A DNA stretch of 17,440 nt from Sandaracinobacteroides sp964394815 (GTDB lineage Bacteria > Pseudomonadota > Alphaproteobacteria > Sphingomonadales > Sphingomonadaceae): NCBI GenBank assembly GCA_964394815.1, contig CAYMZC010000042.1, positions 1 through 17,440 of the forward strand. The letters are read 5' to 3'. The notes under the pieces were generated by a model. It had not been told where the DNA came from and made no database searches. It saw nothing but the letters and a program-made list of their open reading frames with translations. Shown here in pieces: positions 7,960 through 14,802 of this stretch (the stretch's first letter is position 1; every line of letters begins with the position of its first letter). The position numbers and the translations under genes were made by a program.

Positions 7960-8395
7960 TCGTGTCCTGTTATCAGCTTGCGGCCATGTTTTTTGACCCA
8001 GCGGTGGGTAAGCCTGCCGGATTCGCCACATTCATGGTAAATAGCCGACATTGCGTATGACATCTGTAAACTTGTGTTTCAAATGTTGCAACAGGTTGCA
8101 AGATTGAAAAAAGAAAATGCCGCAAATTCCGGAAAAACCGAAGCTTTTCAGCAACAGTCATATCCGGTGCCAATATCGCCCCCATGGTAAATGCAGATTC
8201 ACTCATTTTCGAGGCTGCCTGCGCCACCGCAATGGCGCATTCGGGGTTGCGCGCCATCGCGTGCTTGCGGATAAGAATCTTGCGGCACGGTCGTGGCACA
8301 AACATGGTGAAGCCATCGTCGCATTCGCATGCAAAGTGAAGCCACGGATCAGCTTGAACGTTTGCACAGGATCTGAACAAGGGGGAGTGCCTGAC
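7960..8395. promoter_or_regulatory. 436-bp divergent control region between the regulator operon and the csgG-like gene
   Basis: This gene-free stretch is more AT-rich than its surroundings, especially 8030-8200. It contains several symmetric or repeated elements. ACCCA-GCGG-TGGGT is at 7996-8009. A nested repeat lies at 8077-8109: TTTCAA, the perfect palindrome TGTTGCAACA, a second TTGCAA, then TTGAAA. CATGGTAAAT occurs at 8033-8042 and again at 8183-8192. CTTGCGG occurs at 8264-8270 and 8279-8285. On the minus strand TTGAAA (8082-8077) is followed 17 bases later by CATACG, a weak possible promoter for the operon. Short frames crossing the region show no coding character. Confidence 0.6.
8077..8109. 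repeat. Nested palindromic operator-like element
   Basis: TTTCAA (8077-8082) and TTGAAA (8104-8109) form outer inverted arms. Between them lie two copies of the self-complementary TTGCAA (8086-8091 and 8096-8101) exactly 10 bp apart, one helical turn. The first is extended to the perfect 10-bp palindrome TGTTGCAACA (8084-8093). Same-face spacing fits binding of a dimeric regulator such as the OmpR-type protein encoded 118 bp away, but the binding protein is an inference. Confidence 0.55.
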
Positions 8396-9175
8396 ATGAT
8401 TGTGAAGAATACGGCCACGCGTGCCTTTGCTTGCATGACCGCGCTGGCGGTGGTGATGGGCGGCCTTTCCGCGCCCGCCAGCGCCCAGTCGGGCGCCCGC
8501 AAGGAGCAGGTGAAGAAAACGGCCGAAATACCGAACTGCACCAAGCGTCTCGGCACGGTCGCCATCGTCGAGCCGGACAACAACTGGTGGTCCGCGCTCC
8601 AGCTCGGATCGCCGGAAGCCATCCTCAAGGTCTTCGTGATGAAGTCCGGCTGCTTCGGCCTCGTTGACCGGTCTCGTGGGCTGCAGAGCCGCAACATCGA
8701 GCGCGCGCTGGCCGATTCCGGCGAACTGCAGCGCGGCTCGAACATCGGCCGCGCCCAGGTGCGGGCGGCGGATTATTTCATCGTCCCCGATCTGGTGACG
8801 CGCAATTCCAACTCCGGCGGCGGCGGCTTCGGCGGCATGCTGGGCGGCATGCTGGGCGGCACACTCGGGGCCATCGCCGGCGGCATCAACATGAAGAAGA
8901 AGGAAGCCAACGTCACCCTGACCCTGGTGAACGCCCGCACCACCGAGCAGGAACGGCTTGTCGAAGGCTTTGCGAAAAAGCGCGACATCGGCTTCGGCGG
9001 CGGCGTGGGCTTCCTTGGCGGCGGCGGCATCGGCGGCGGCGGTGGCGGTGGCTATGAAAACACCGAAATCGGCCAGGTGATCGTGCTGGCCTATCTTGAT
9101 GCCTACACCAACCTCGTGCGCGACCTTGGCGGCCTTCCCGAGGATGCGAGTGCCGCAGCGCCGCAGGCCGAATAG
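8396..9175 (+). CDS. Secreted CsgG/HfaB-like protein with two glycine-rich inserts
   Basis: A 259-residue exported protein. A signal peptide ends near PASA-Q (residue 30). No lipobox cysteine is present, unlike lipoprotein CsgG. The core resembles the CsgG fold: LGTVAIVEP (52-60), a conserved CFGLVDRSRGLQSRNIERAL stretch (86-105), AADYFIVPDLV (125-134), VTLTLVNARTTEQERLVEG (173-191) and a closing helix with IGQVIVLAYLDAYTNLV. Two Gly-rich segments (about 139-165 and 199-219) interrupt the core. In CsgG the membrane-spanning hairpins sit at comparable places, from memory. CsgG forms outer-membrane secretion pores for curli; pore function here is unproven. The ATG at 8396 has GGGGGAG eight bases upstream and begins a good signal peptide. 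It is divergent from the two-component operon and is followed by a hairpin at 9213-9252. Confidence 0.7.
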   Translation: MIVKNTATRAFACMTALAVVMGGLSAPASAQSGARKEQVKKTAEIPNCTKRLGTVAIVEPDNNWWSALQLGSPEAILKVFVMKSGCFGLVDRSRGLQSRNIERALADSGELQRGSNIGRAQVRAADYFIVPDLVTRNSNSGGGGFGGMLGGMLGGTLGAIAGGINMKKKEANVTLTLVNARTTEQERLVEGFAKKRDIGFGGGVGFLGGGGIGGGGGGGYENTEIGQVIVLAYLDAYTNLVRDLGGLPEDASAAAPQAE

Positions 9176-9528
9176 GCGGGCCGCATAGCCTCTGGACGAC
9201 TCGGACAATGATGGCCCCGGACCAGCAGCATGGACTGCCATGGCCCGGGGCCTGCCTGCCGAAGCACCGTTTCCGGCGCGGGCGCGGCGTTCGGCCTGGC
9301 GGAAACTGGCCGGTTTCAGACAATCTGGCTGCATCAACCCCGCCGCAGGACAGAATCGAACGAAAAAGAGCCACCCCGGTGCGCCGGGCGATGTTTTGAC
9401 GTTTGACGAAGCGCGAATCTGTTGAAATGAGGGATGCACTTGCCCGCCGGTCTCCGCCGGGCCGGGCAGTCGAACCAGTGTGGCCTCATCATGTCCGGGC
9501 CACCAGGGTGAAGGGAGAGGGAATAATA
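9176..9528. other. 353-bp intergenic region between csgG-like and SWIB genes
   Basis: No convincing gene is seen here. It holds a two-part hairpin near the left end (9213-9252), probably the terminator of the csgG-like gene. A tandem TTTGACG-TTTGACG lies at 9395-9408, each copy giving a TTGACG -35-like box for the SWIB gene. The SWIB ribosome binding site, AAGGGAGAGGG, is at 9511-9521. No good -10 box was found at standard spacing. Confidence 0.5.
9213..9252 (+). terminator. Hairpin downstream of csgG-like gene
   Basis: The perfect 8-bp arms GGCCCCGG (9213-9220) and CCGGGGCC (9245-9252) enclose a second stem CATGG-ACTG-CCATG (9229-9242). It starts 37 bp after the csgG-like stop codon. No T-run follows, so intrinsic termination is probable rather than certain. 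Confidence 0.55.
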
Positions 9529-9786
9529 ATGGCCGAAGCAAAAAAACCGAACGCCCTGCAGACCCCGCTGACCCCGTCGGCGGAACTCGCCGCCATCGTT
9601 GGATCGGCGCAGCTGGCGCGCGGTGAAGTGGTCAAGAAGGTCTGGGATTACATCAAGGCCAACAATCTGCAGGATCCGAAGGACAAGCGCCGCATCAACG
9701 CCGATGCGAAGCTGAAGCCCATCTTCGGCTGCGACAGCGTGACCATGTTCGAAATGAACAAGCATCTCGCCAAGCATCTCAAGTAG
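9529..9786 (+). CDS. Stand-alone SWIB/MDM2 (BAF60b) domain protein
   Basis: The 85-residue protein is almost entirely one SWIB domain. Recognisable blocks are LTPSAELAAIVGSAQLARGEVVKKVWDYI, NNLQDPKDKRRINADAKLKPIFG and the closing VTMFEMNKHLAKHLK. The SWIB/MDM2 fold is best known from chromatin-remodelling proteins of eukaryotes. In bacteria it occurs as small single-domain proteins and as a C-terminal extension of some topoisomerase I proteins. A DNA- or chromatin-associated role is usually assumed but poorly tested. The ATG at 9529 follows AAGGGAGAGGG, seven bases away. The frame is open further upstream, but that part lacks SWIB similarity and a ribosome binding site. It appears to be monocistronic, with a terminator 10 bp past its stop. 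Confidence 0.92.
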   Translation: MAEAKKPNALQTPLTPSAELAAIVGSAQLARGEVVKKVWDYIKANNLQDPKDKRRINADAKLKPIFGCDSVTMFEMNKHLAKHLK

Positions 9787-9795
9787 GTCCTGATC

Positions 9796-9826
9796 GGGCG
9801 CGCTGCCCTGCGGGGTCGGCGCGCCC
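9796..9826 (+). terminator. Rho-independent terminator of the SWIB gene
   Basis: The perfect 8-bp arms GGGCGCGC (9796-9803) and GCGCGCCC (9819-9826) contain a further CCC-TGC-GGG stem in the loop. A short TTT follows directly. It begins 10 bp after the SWIB stop codon. Confidence 0.75.
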
Positions 9827-9903
9827 TTTCCGGCCTTGCCCCCGGCTGCACCCGTGCCAGCGTGAGAACGGGGCACAATCGAACAGCGTTTGAAGTACAG
9901 CTG

Positions 9904-9943
9904 AAAAGAAGGGCCGAGACGTCGGTCGCCCATCGGGCCTTCT
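9904..9943 (-). terminator. Probable terminator of the FAD oxidoreductase gene
   Basis: Read on the minus strand, AGAAGG pairs with CCTTCT. Two further G-C pairs follow across a single mismatch, and the stem is followed by TTTT. It begins 16 bp after the oxidoreductase stop. Together with the SWIB terminator it separates two converging genes. Confidence 0.5.
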
Positions 9944-9958
9944 GCGGACAGCCAGGAT

Positions 9959-11113
9959 TCAGCGGCGCACAGCCATCGCCATGCCGCGCGCAACGGCCCT
10001 TTCCGGCAGGCAAGCCCCCCTGAACAGCATCGGCATCGCCCAGGGCGCCAGCCGCAGCAACATTCCGCGCAGGCCATCCGGCCGCGCCAGCGTTGCGCGC
10101 AGCCAGCCAGTCCGCAGCACCGGGCCGCGCACGTCGCGCCGCAACTGGGTCTCATAGGCATCACGGCCCAGCCCGCCCACTATGGCGGCAGTGGCCAGCC
10201 GCGCCGTGTGCAGCGCGAAGGATAGCCCATCCCCGCCAAGGGCCGGCAGCGCCCCCCAGCCTTGCGGCATCGCCAGATCGCCCAGCAGCCAGGCACCGGC
10301 CTGTTCGGTCGCCGTGCAGCCCCGCGCCGAGAAGGCAAGCGGCCGGTCAAGCAGGGGCGCCGCGCCTTCCAGCCTGCCGGCGAGATGCGGCAGGCTCTCC
10401 ACCAGATGCGCCATCATCTGCCGGGCATCAGCCCCGAAACGGCGCCAGGTCGCGGCGTCCGCATGCACGCACAGGGTTGCCGCCTCGCGCTCGACCGGAT
10501 GCAGCCGCGCCAGCCCGCCCGGAAAGGGCATGATGTCCATGTGGCCGGCGAGCGCCGCCCGCTGGGCAGGGGAAAGACGCAGCAGGGTCATGAAACCACC
10601 CGGCCCGCAGCCCCCGCCAATGCCTCCGCCAAAGCTCATGACAGGGGTTTGCCCGGCCACATCCCGGCTTCCGGTTGCGAGCAGCAAATGTGCTGGCCGG
10701 ATCGCTCCATGAGATTCGACCGCCACGCCGCCGGCGCCTATTTCGCGCAGGGCAACACCACGCCGCACATCCGCGCCGGCCTGCACGGCCGCATCGAGCA
10801 GGGCCGAGTCGAGCGTGCGGCGCGAAAGCGCAAAGGCCGTGTGGCCAAGCGGGGCGGACAGGGCCTCCGCAGCCGACACCAGACGGATACGCTCCACCGG
10901 CACGGCCCCCAGCGCCAGCGGGTCGGCGCCAAGGTCAGCCAGCAGAGTCATGGCCCCCGGCCCCATCAGGCCGCCGCAGGGCCGGTGCAGCGGCAGGCGG
11001 TCATGTTCCCACAGCCGCACCGGGCGGCCGGCGCGCGCAAGCCAGATGGCTGCTGCAGCACCGGCCGCACCGCCTCCGGCCACCAGCGTTCCCGCATATT
11101 GCTCGGCAGACAT
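9959..11113 (-). CDS. FAD-dependent oxidoreductase, geranylgeranyl reductase-like
   Basis: The 384-residue flavoprotein begins with an FAD-binding Rossmann motif, GTLVAGGGAAGAAAAIWLARAG (8-29), ending its beta-alpha-beta unit with acidic Glu36. RPCGGLM (44-50) matches the CGG motif typical of geranylgeranyl-reductase and related monooxygenase-type flavoproteins. The second FAD motif is LLGDLAMPQGWGALPALGGDGLSFAL (276-301). The family reduces or hydroxylates lipophilic substrates such as isoprenoids or polyketides. The substrate here is unknown, and there is no polyketide synthase or carotenoid gene alongside to guide it. The ATG at 11113 is chosen because it directly precedes the flavin motif; GGGAGG lies about 12 bases upstream, slightly far. 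An upstream ATG at 11167 adds an uninformative Arg/Pro-rich leader. It lies 90 bp downstream of the recombinase on the same strand. Confidence 0.85.
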   Translation of the reverse strand: MSAEQYAGTLVAGGGAAGAAAAIWLARAGRPVRLWEHDRLPLHRPCGGLMGPGAMTLLADLGADPLALGAVPVERIRLVSAAEALSAPLGHTAFALSRRTLDSALLDAAVQAGADVRRGVALREIGAGGVAVESHGAIRPAHLLLATGSRDVAGQTPVMSFGGGIGGGCGPGGFMTLLRLSPAQRAALAGHMDIMPFPGGLARLHPVEREAATLCVHADAATWRRFGADARQMMAHLVESLPHLAGRLEGAAPLLDRPLAFSARGCTATEQAGAWLLGDLAMPQGWGALPALGGDGLSFALHTARLATAAIVGGLGRDAYETQLRRDVRGPVLRTGWLRATLARPDGLRGMLLRLAPWAMPMLFRGACLPERAVARGMAMAVRR

Positions 11114-11203
11114 GCCGTTTCCAGGCCTCCCTTCGCGCGATGGCTGCTGATGCCAGCCCCGCGGCACAGGGGCAATCCCGGCCCGTCGCCTGCGCGGGTG
11201 CGT

Positions 11204-12088
11204 TCAGCCGTCCGCCAGCGGGTGCAGCGCCGTCACAGTCTGCACCAGCCGCTGCGAATCCACATGGGTGTAGCGCTCGGTGGTGGAAATGTCGGCATGG
11301 CCAAGCAATGTCTGCAAGGCGCGCAGGTCGGCGCCACCCGCCAGCATGTGGGTGGCAAAGGCGTGGCGCAGAACATGGGGGGACAGGCGCGCCGGATCGA
11401 GCCCGGCCTCGGCGGCAAGGCCCTTCACCAGCTGAAAGAGCCTGACCCGGCCCATATGCCCCTTGCCCGACGGAAAGAGCCAGCGGCCCGATGGCGGCAC
11501 CTGCGCCAGCTGGGCGCGCACTGCTTCGAGCGCAGCTGTCGAAATCGGGACCATGCGCTCCTTGTTGCCCTTGCCGGTGACGATGGCGAAGGGCTGCGGC
11601 GGCCGGATGGCATTGCGTGGCAACGAAACAAGCTCGCTGGCTCTCAGGCCGGAGCCATAAAGCAGCTCCATCAGCGCCTTCATCCGGATCATGGCCGGGC
11701 CGGGCCGCTCGGCAAGCAACCGGTCGAGCGTCTGGAAAAGCCTGTCCACATCGCCATGCGAAAGGGTCTTCGGCAAGGGCCGGCCCGGCTTCACGGCCGC
11801 AAGGCCCGCCGCCGGATTGTCCGGCCGGATCCCCTCGGCCACCAGAAAGGCGAAAAAGCGCCGCAGCGACGAGCGTTTGCGCGCCACGGACGCGGGCGCG
11901 AGATCCGCCCAGCCGACGAAGAGCGATTCCAGCTGCCCGGCGGACGCATCGGCAAGCCCTCCGCCCAGATCGGCCGAGGCGCCGGCGAGATCCCGCCCAT
12001 AGGCTGCCAGCGTGTTGGCGGCTGCACCCTGCTCGCCCGCCAGCATGTCGAGGAACAGGGCGATGGCCCGGGTGTCGGCCAGTTTCAT
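11204..12088 (-). CDS. xerD: Tyrosine recombinase, XerD type
   Basis: The 294-residue length is standard for XerC/XerD. The N-terminal SAM-like core-binding domain (about 5-95) contains FLDMLAGEQGAAANTLAAYGRDL and SSLRRFFAFLVAEGIRPDNPA. The catalytic domain has the full residue set: Arg149 in GSGLRASEL, Lys173 in TGKGNKER, His238 and Arg241 in SPHVLRHAFATHML, His264 in LLGHADISTT and nucleophile Tyr273 in ERYTHV. XerC/XerD resolve chromosome dimers at dif during division. The wording of the N-terminus and the absence of neighbouring phage or integron genes favour housekeeping XerD over a mobile integrase. No dif site was seen in the window. The start at 12088 is the first Met of a full-length family member; its ribosome binding site is weak. 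The XerC/XerD distinction is likely but not certain. Confidence 0.88.
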   Translation of the reverse strand: MKLADTRAIALFLDMLAGEQGAAANTLAAYGRDLAGASADLGGGLADASAGQLESLFVGWADLAPASVARKRSSLRRFFAFLVAEGIRPDNPAAGLAAVKPGRPLPKTLSHGDVDRLFQTLDRLLAERPGPAMIRMKALMELLYGSGLRASELVSLPRNAIRPPQPFAIVTGKGNKERMVPISTAALEAVRAQLAQVPPSGRWLFPSGKGHMGRVRLFQLVKGLAAEAGLDPARLSPHVLRHAFATHMLAGGADLRALQTLLGHADISTTERYTHVDSQRLVQTVTALHPLADG

Positions 12089-12144
12089 GATATTCTGTGC
12101 CGGAAGGCCAGTTTCATGCCGCCCTATACACCGTGGCCGGCTGG

Positions 12145-13059
12145 TCAGCCATTGAAATGGAGCTTCAGCCCCGGTTCCGGCCAGCGCGCCAGCGCCAGCC
12201 TGCCCGATGTGCTGAGGCAGACGGCAGCATCGCGCATGTCGGGGCCGCCGAAGGCGATGTTGGTCGTCAGCATGTCGGGGAAGGTCACATAGTCGATCGC
12301 GCCCGTTTCCGGGTCGATCACGCCGATGCCCGGCCTGTCCACCAGTGTCGCCTGCGCGATCTTGCCGGATGCCAGGACCGCCATTGAATCAAGGAGCACG
12401 CGGGCGGGAAAATCCCCCACGACCCGCCCCGGCACCGCCGAAAGCGGGGAGGGCGCCACGGTGCCTGGGCCGGTGATGTCGAAGGCGAGCACCGTGCCCA
12501 CCTGCGTGAGGGCGGCATAGACGGTGCGGCCATCGGGCGAGAGCCCCACCCCGTTCATGTTCGGGCCATAGACGGCGCAGACGATGCCGGAGCCGTCCGG
12601 CTTCGCATAGTAGAGGCCGCCATGATCGGTATGGTGCGGAAAATGCTTGCCGAGATCGGTGAACCAGAAACCGCCATCGCGGTCGAAGACGATGTCGTTC
12701 GGCCCGGAAAGCCGGTGGCCGTCGCATTCGGAATAGAGCCGCTCGACCTTGCCCGTGGACAGGTCGATCCGCTCGATGCGGCCGGTCTCGTAATCCTCGG
12801 GCGCAGCGCCGGGGATCAGCATGCCGTCGATCACGCCCCAGCGAAAGCCGCCATTGTTGCAGACATAGAGCGCGCCGTCAGGCCCGATGGCGGCGCCATT
12901 GGGGCCGCCGCCAGGCGTGGCGATCACCTGCTTCGCGCCATCGGGCTTCACGCGCGTGATGCGCCCCTCGGCGATCTCGCAGACGATGATCGAGCCATCC
13001 GCCATCATCACCGGCCCCTCGGGGAACCGGAGCCCCTCCGCCACGATCCGGAATTCCAT
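12145..13059 (-). CDS. SMP-30/gluconolactonase/LRE family protein
   Basis: The 304-residue six-bladed beta-propeller protein has repeating blade motifs: EGLRFPEGPVMMADGSIIVCEI (8-29), GPNGAAIGPDGALYVCNNGG (52-71), GPNDIVFDRDGGFWFTD (119-135) and NGVGLSPDGRTVYAA (169-183). Likely metal-site residues by family analogy are Glu14, Asn121, Asn169 and Asp224. The family hydrolyses lactones of sugar acids or related esters using a divalent metal. No sugar-catabolism genes surround it, so the substrate is open. The ATG at 13059 has GGGAGG seven bases upstream and starts exactly where the family does. There is no signal peptide, so it is probably cytoplasmic. It is divergent from rmuC across a 201-bp region and lies 56 bp upstream of the recombinase on the same strand. 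Confidence 0.88.
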   Translation of the reverse strand: MEFRIVAEGLRFPEGPVMMADGSIIVCEIAEGRITRVKPDGAKQVIATPGGGPNGAAIGPDGALYVCNNGGFRWGVIDGMLIPGAAPEDYETGRIERIDLSTGKVERLYSECDGHRLSGPNDIVFDRDGGFWFTDLGKHFPHHTDHGGLYYAKPDGSGIVCAVYGPNMNGVGLSPDGRTVYAALTQVGTVLAFDITGPGTVAPSPLSAVPGRVVGDFPARVLLDSMAVLASGKIAQATLVDRPGIGVIDPETGAIDYVTFPDMLTTNIAFGGPDMRDAAVCLSTSGRLALARWPEPGLKLHFNG

Positions 13060-13179
13060 GCATCGCCTCCCTGGCCATCTGTGCAAAGCGCCTGATGTTC
13101 GCCTGCATGGAACACCAAATATGGCCGGGCCGCAACAGGCTCATGGAACAGGATGAACAGGGGTGACAGAGGCCGCATT

Positions 13180-13194
13180 GTTCGCCTAATGTTC
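13180..13194 (+). promoter_or_regulatory. LexA (SOS) box upstream of rmuC
   Basis: The sequence GTTCGCCTAATGTTC is a perfect match to GTTC-N7-GTTC, the direct-repeat LexA site known from alphaproteobacteria. It ends 66 bp before the rmuC start. RmuC is a DNA-recombination protein, so SOS control makes sense. LexA binding itself is inferred. Confidence 0.75.
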
Positions 13195-13250
13195 CTGAAG
13201 CCGGTGTGGCGGGCTGTGCCTGCCCCGCTATCGGCCCCCAATCGGTTTCC

Positions 13251-13255
13251 GGAGG
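13251..13255 (+). promoter_or_regulatory. Ribosome binding site that sets a TTG start for rmuC
   Basis: GGAGG sits five bases before TTG at 13261. The protein from that codon starts directly with the hydrophobic anchor MAFETLLAIATLVLALAAA, as usual for RmuC. The upstream in-frame ATG at 13189 has no such site and lies inside the LexA-type box. Confidence 0.75.
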
Positions 13256-13260
13256 TTCTG

Positions 13261-14736
13261 TTGGCGTTTGAAACTCTTCTGGCCATTGCCACGCTCGTCC
13301 TGGCGCTTGCGGCCGCCTGTTCGGGGCTTGTGCTTCTCTTCCGGCGCCCTGCCGCGCCCGGGATGCCGCCAGAGCTCTCCGCCCGCCTCTCGATGATCGA
13401 GGCCCGGCTCGACCAGACCGCTCGCTCCGCGCAGGAGGATACCCGCGCCACGCGCGCCGAACTGCGCAGCCAGATGGCCGACCAGTCCGCCGCGCTCGAC
13501 AGCCGCCTGCAGGCGCTAGAAACCCGGCTCCAGGGCTTTTCAAGGGATCAGGCCGAGCAGCTTTCGGGCCTCCGCCGGGAATCGCAGGAAGGGCGCAAGC
13601 AGCTGGACGACACGGTGCAGGCGCTGTCGGCGCGCCTGTCCGAGGCGCATCGCAGCCAGCGCGAAGAGCTGGCGAAAAGCCTTGAGGGCGTCGCGGCCCG
13701 CGTGGAGGCGCTCACCCAGCAGAACAACCAGCGGCAGGAAGCCCTGCGCGAAACCGTAGCCCAGTCGCTCGACAAGGTGCGCGCCGACAATTCGGAAAAG
13801 CTGGAAAAGATGCGCGCCACCGTCGAGGAAAAGCTTCAGGGAACGCTGGAAAAGCGGCTGGGCGAATCCTTCCGCCAGGTGAGCGACCGGCTGGAGCAGG
13901 TGCACAAGGGGCTGGGCGAGATGCAGACGCTCGCCACCGGAGTCGGTGACCTGAAGCGCATCATGGGCAATGTGAAATCCCGCGGCGGCTGGGGCGAGGT
14001 GCAGCTGGGCATGCTGCTGGAAGACATGCTGACCCCGGACCAGTTCGCGACCAATGTCCGTATCCGCCCCGATGCGAACGAGGTCGTCGAATTCGCGGTG
14101 CGGCTTCCCGGCCGTGGCGACACGGACCAGCCGCTCTGGCTGCCGATCGATGCCAAGCTTCCGCACGAGGATTATGACCGCCTGGTCGCCGCGCAGGAAG
14201 CCGGCCTGCAGGAAGATGCCGAGCGCGCGGCGCAGAATCTGGAGCGTGCCATCCGCAAGCAGGCGCAGACCATTTCCGACAAATATGTCCACCCGCCCTA
14301 TTCGACCGATTTCGGCATCATGTACCTGCCCACCGAGGGGCTGTTCGCCGAAGTCGTGCGCCGCCCCGGCCTGCTGAGCGAACTGCAGGCAAGGCACCGC
14401 ATCATGGTGCAGGGGCCGACGACGCTCGCCGCCCTGCTCACCAGCCTGCAGATGGGCTTCCGCACGCTTGCCATCGAGAAACGGTCGAGCGAGGTCTGGC
14501 AGATCCTGGCTGCAGCCAAGGCCGAATTCCTGAAATATGGCGATGTCTGGGACAGGCTCGGCAAGCAGCTGGATACGGCCAAGCGCACGGTCGACGATGC
14601 CGGCCGGCGGACGCGCGCCATCAGCCGCAAGCTGCGTGACGTGGACACGCTGGCGGTGCAGGATGGCGCAACCCTGATTGACACGCTGATTGGCGCGGAA
14701 ACGGAAGAAGCGGAGGCGCCGGCACAGGAGGCATGA
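13261..14736 (+). CDS. rmuC: DNA recombination protein RmuC
   Basis: The 491-residue protein has an N-terminal membrane helix (about 5-27) and a long coiled coil rich in Glu, Gln and Arg (about 35-230). The RmuC domain follows, with KRIMGNVKSRGGWGEVQLGML, LWLPIDAKLPHEDYDRL, FGIMYLPTEGLFAEVVRR and VQGPTTLAALLTSLQMGFRTLAIE. The PIDAK segment corresponds to the presumed active-site strand of this restriction-endonuclease-like fold. RmuC limits recombination at inverted repeats in E. coli and is thought to act as a nuclease; details are poorly known. The TTG start is chosen for its GGAGG and the immediate anchor. A LexA-type box upstream predicts DNA-damage induction. It lies just before the his genes, 66 bp away, but is probably a separate transcript. 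Confidence 0.93.
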   Translation: MAFETLLAIATLVLALAAACSGLVLLFRRPAAPGMPPELSARLSMIEARLDQTARSAQEDTRATRAELRSQMADQSAALDSRLQALETRLQGFSRDQAEQLSGLRRESQEGRKQLDDTVQALSARLSEAHRSQREELAKSLEGVAARVEALTQQNNQRQEALRETVAQSLDKVRADNSEKLEKMRATVEEKLQGTLEKRLGESFRQVSDRLEQVHKGLGEMQTLATGVGDLKRIMGNVKSRGGWGEVQLGMLLEDMLTPDQFATNVRIRPDANEVVEFAVRLPGRGDTDQPLWLPIDAKLPHEDYDRLVAAQEAGLQEDAERAAQNLERAIRKQAQTISDKYVHPPYSTDFGIMYLPTEGLFAEVVRRPGLLSELQARHRIMVQGPTTLAALLTSLQMGFRTLAIEKRSSEVWQILAAAKAEFLKYGDVWDRLGKQLDTAKRTVDDAGRRTRAISRKLRDVDTLAVQDGATLIDTLIGAETEEAEAPAQEA

Positions 14737-14747
14737 GCGCACGGGAG

Positions 14748-14775
14748 TTGAACGCCCGCCCTCCCCTGCTATAGC
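14748..14775 (+). promoter_or_regulatory. Candidate promoter of the his operon
   Basis: TTGAAC (14748-14753) and TATAGC (14770-14775) are 16 bp apart and resemble a housekeeping -35/-10 pair. Transcription would begin about 14782, leaving a very short leader before hisB. No his-leader peptide or attenuator is visible in the 66-bp gap. Confidence 0.4.
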
Positions 14776-14802
14776 CCGCGCGTGAAAGGGCCTGATACCA
14801 AG

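Larger units (their letters stand above)
13060..13260. promoter_or_regulatory. Divergent control region of the SMP-30-like gene and rmuC
   Basis: These 201 bp contain a perfect LexA-type box (13180-13194) and several repeats. TGTTCGCCT occurs at 13096-13104 and 13179-13187. CATGGAACA occurs at 13106-13114 and 13142-13150. TGTTC (13096-13100) and GAACA (13110-13114) form an inverted pair around the minus-strand leader. I found no convincing -35/-10 pair for either direction. Confidence 0.5.

Noticed and set aside
7973..8257. A 94-codon minus-strand frame starting MARNPECAIAVAQAASK and ending 13 bp before the response regulator start
   Set aside because: It has no ribosome binding site, its third codon positions lose the strong G/C preference of neighbouring genes, and it crosses the AT-rich symmetric control elements. 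It is worth a homology search, but is not supported as a gene.
8294..8310. TGGCAC as the -24 part of a sigma-54 promoter
   Set aside because: The -12 part (TTGC) is missing at the required spacing.
7973..9541. A 522-codon minus-strand frame across the csgG-like gene
   Set aside because: The plus strand has a signal peptide, ribosome binding site and CsgG-like core here; the minus frame shows no domain.
11204..12088. Tyrosine recombinase as evidence of a genomic island or integron
   Set aside because: Size and N-terminal domain fit housekeeping XerD. There are no tRNA, attachment repeats, phage genes or cassettes nearby.
10262..12292. A 676-codon plus-strand frame
   Set aside because: It runs antisense to the well-supported FAD oxidoreductase and XerD genes and has Arg/His/Pro-rich shadow composition without recognisable domains.
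13146..13158. GAAC-N5-GAAC as a second LexA site
   Set aside because: The spacer is five bases, not the seven of the alphaproteobacterial box.
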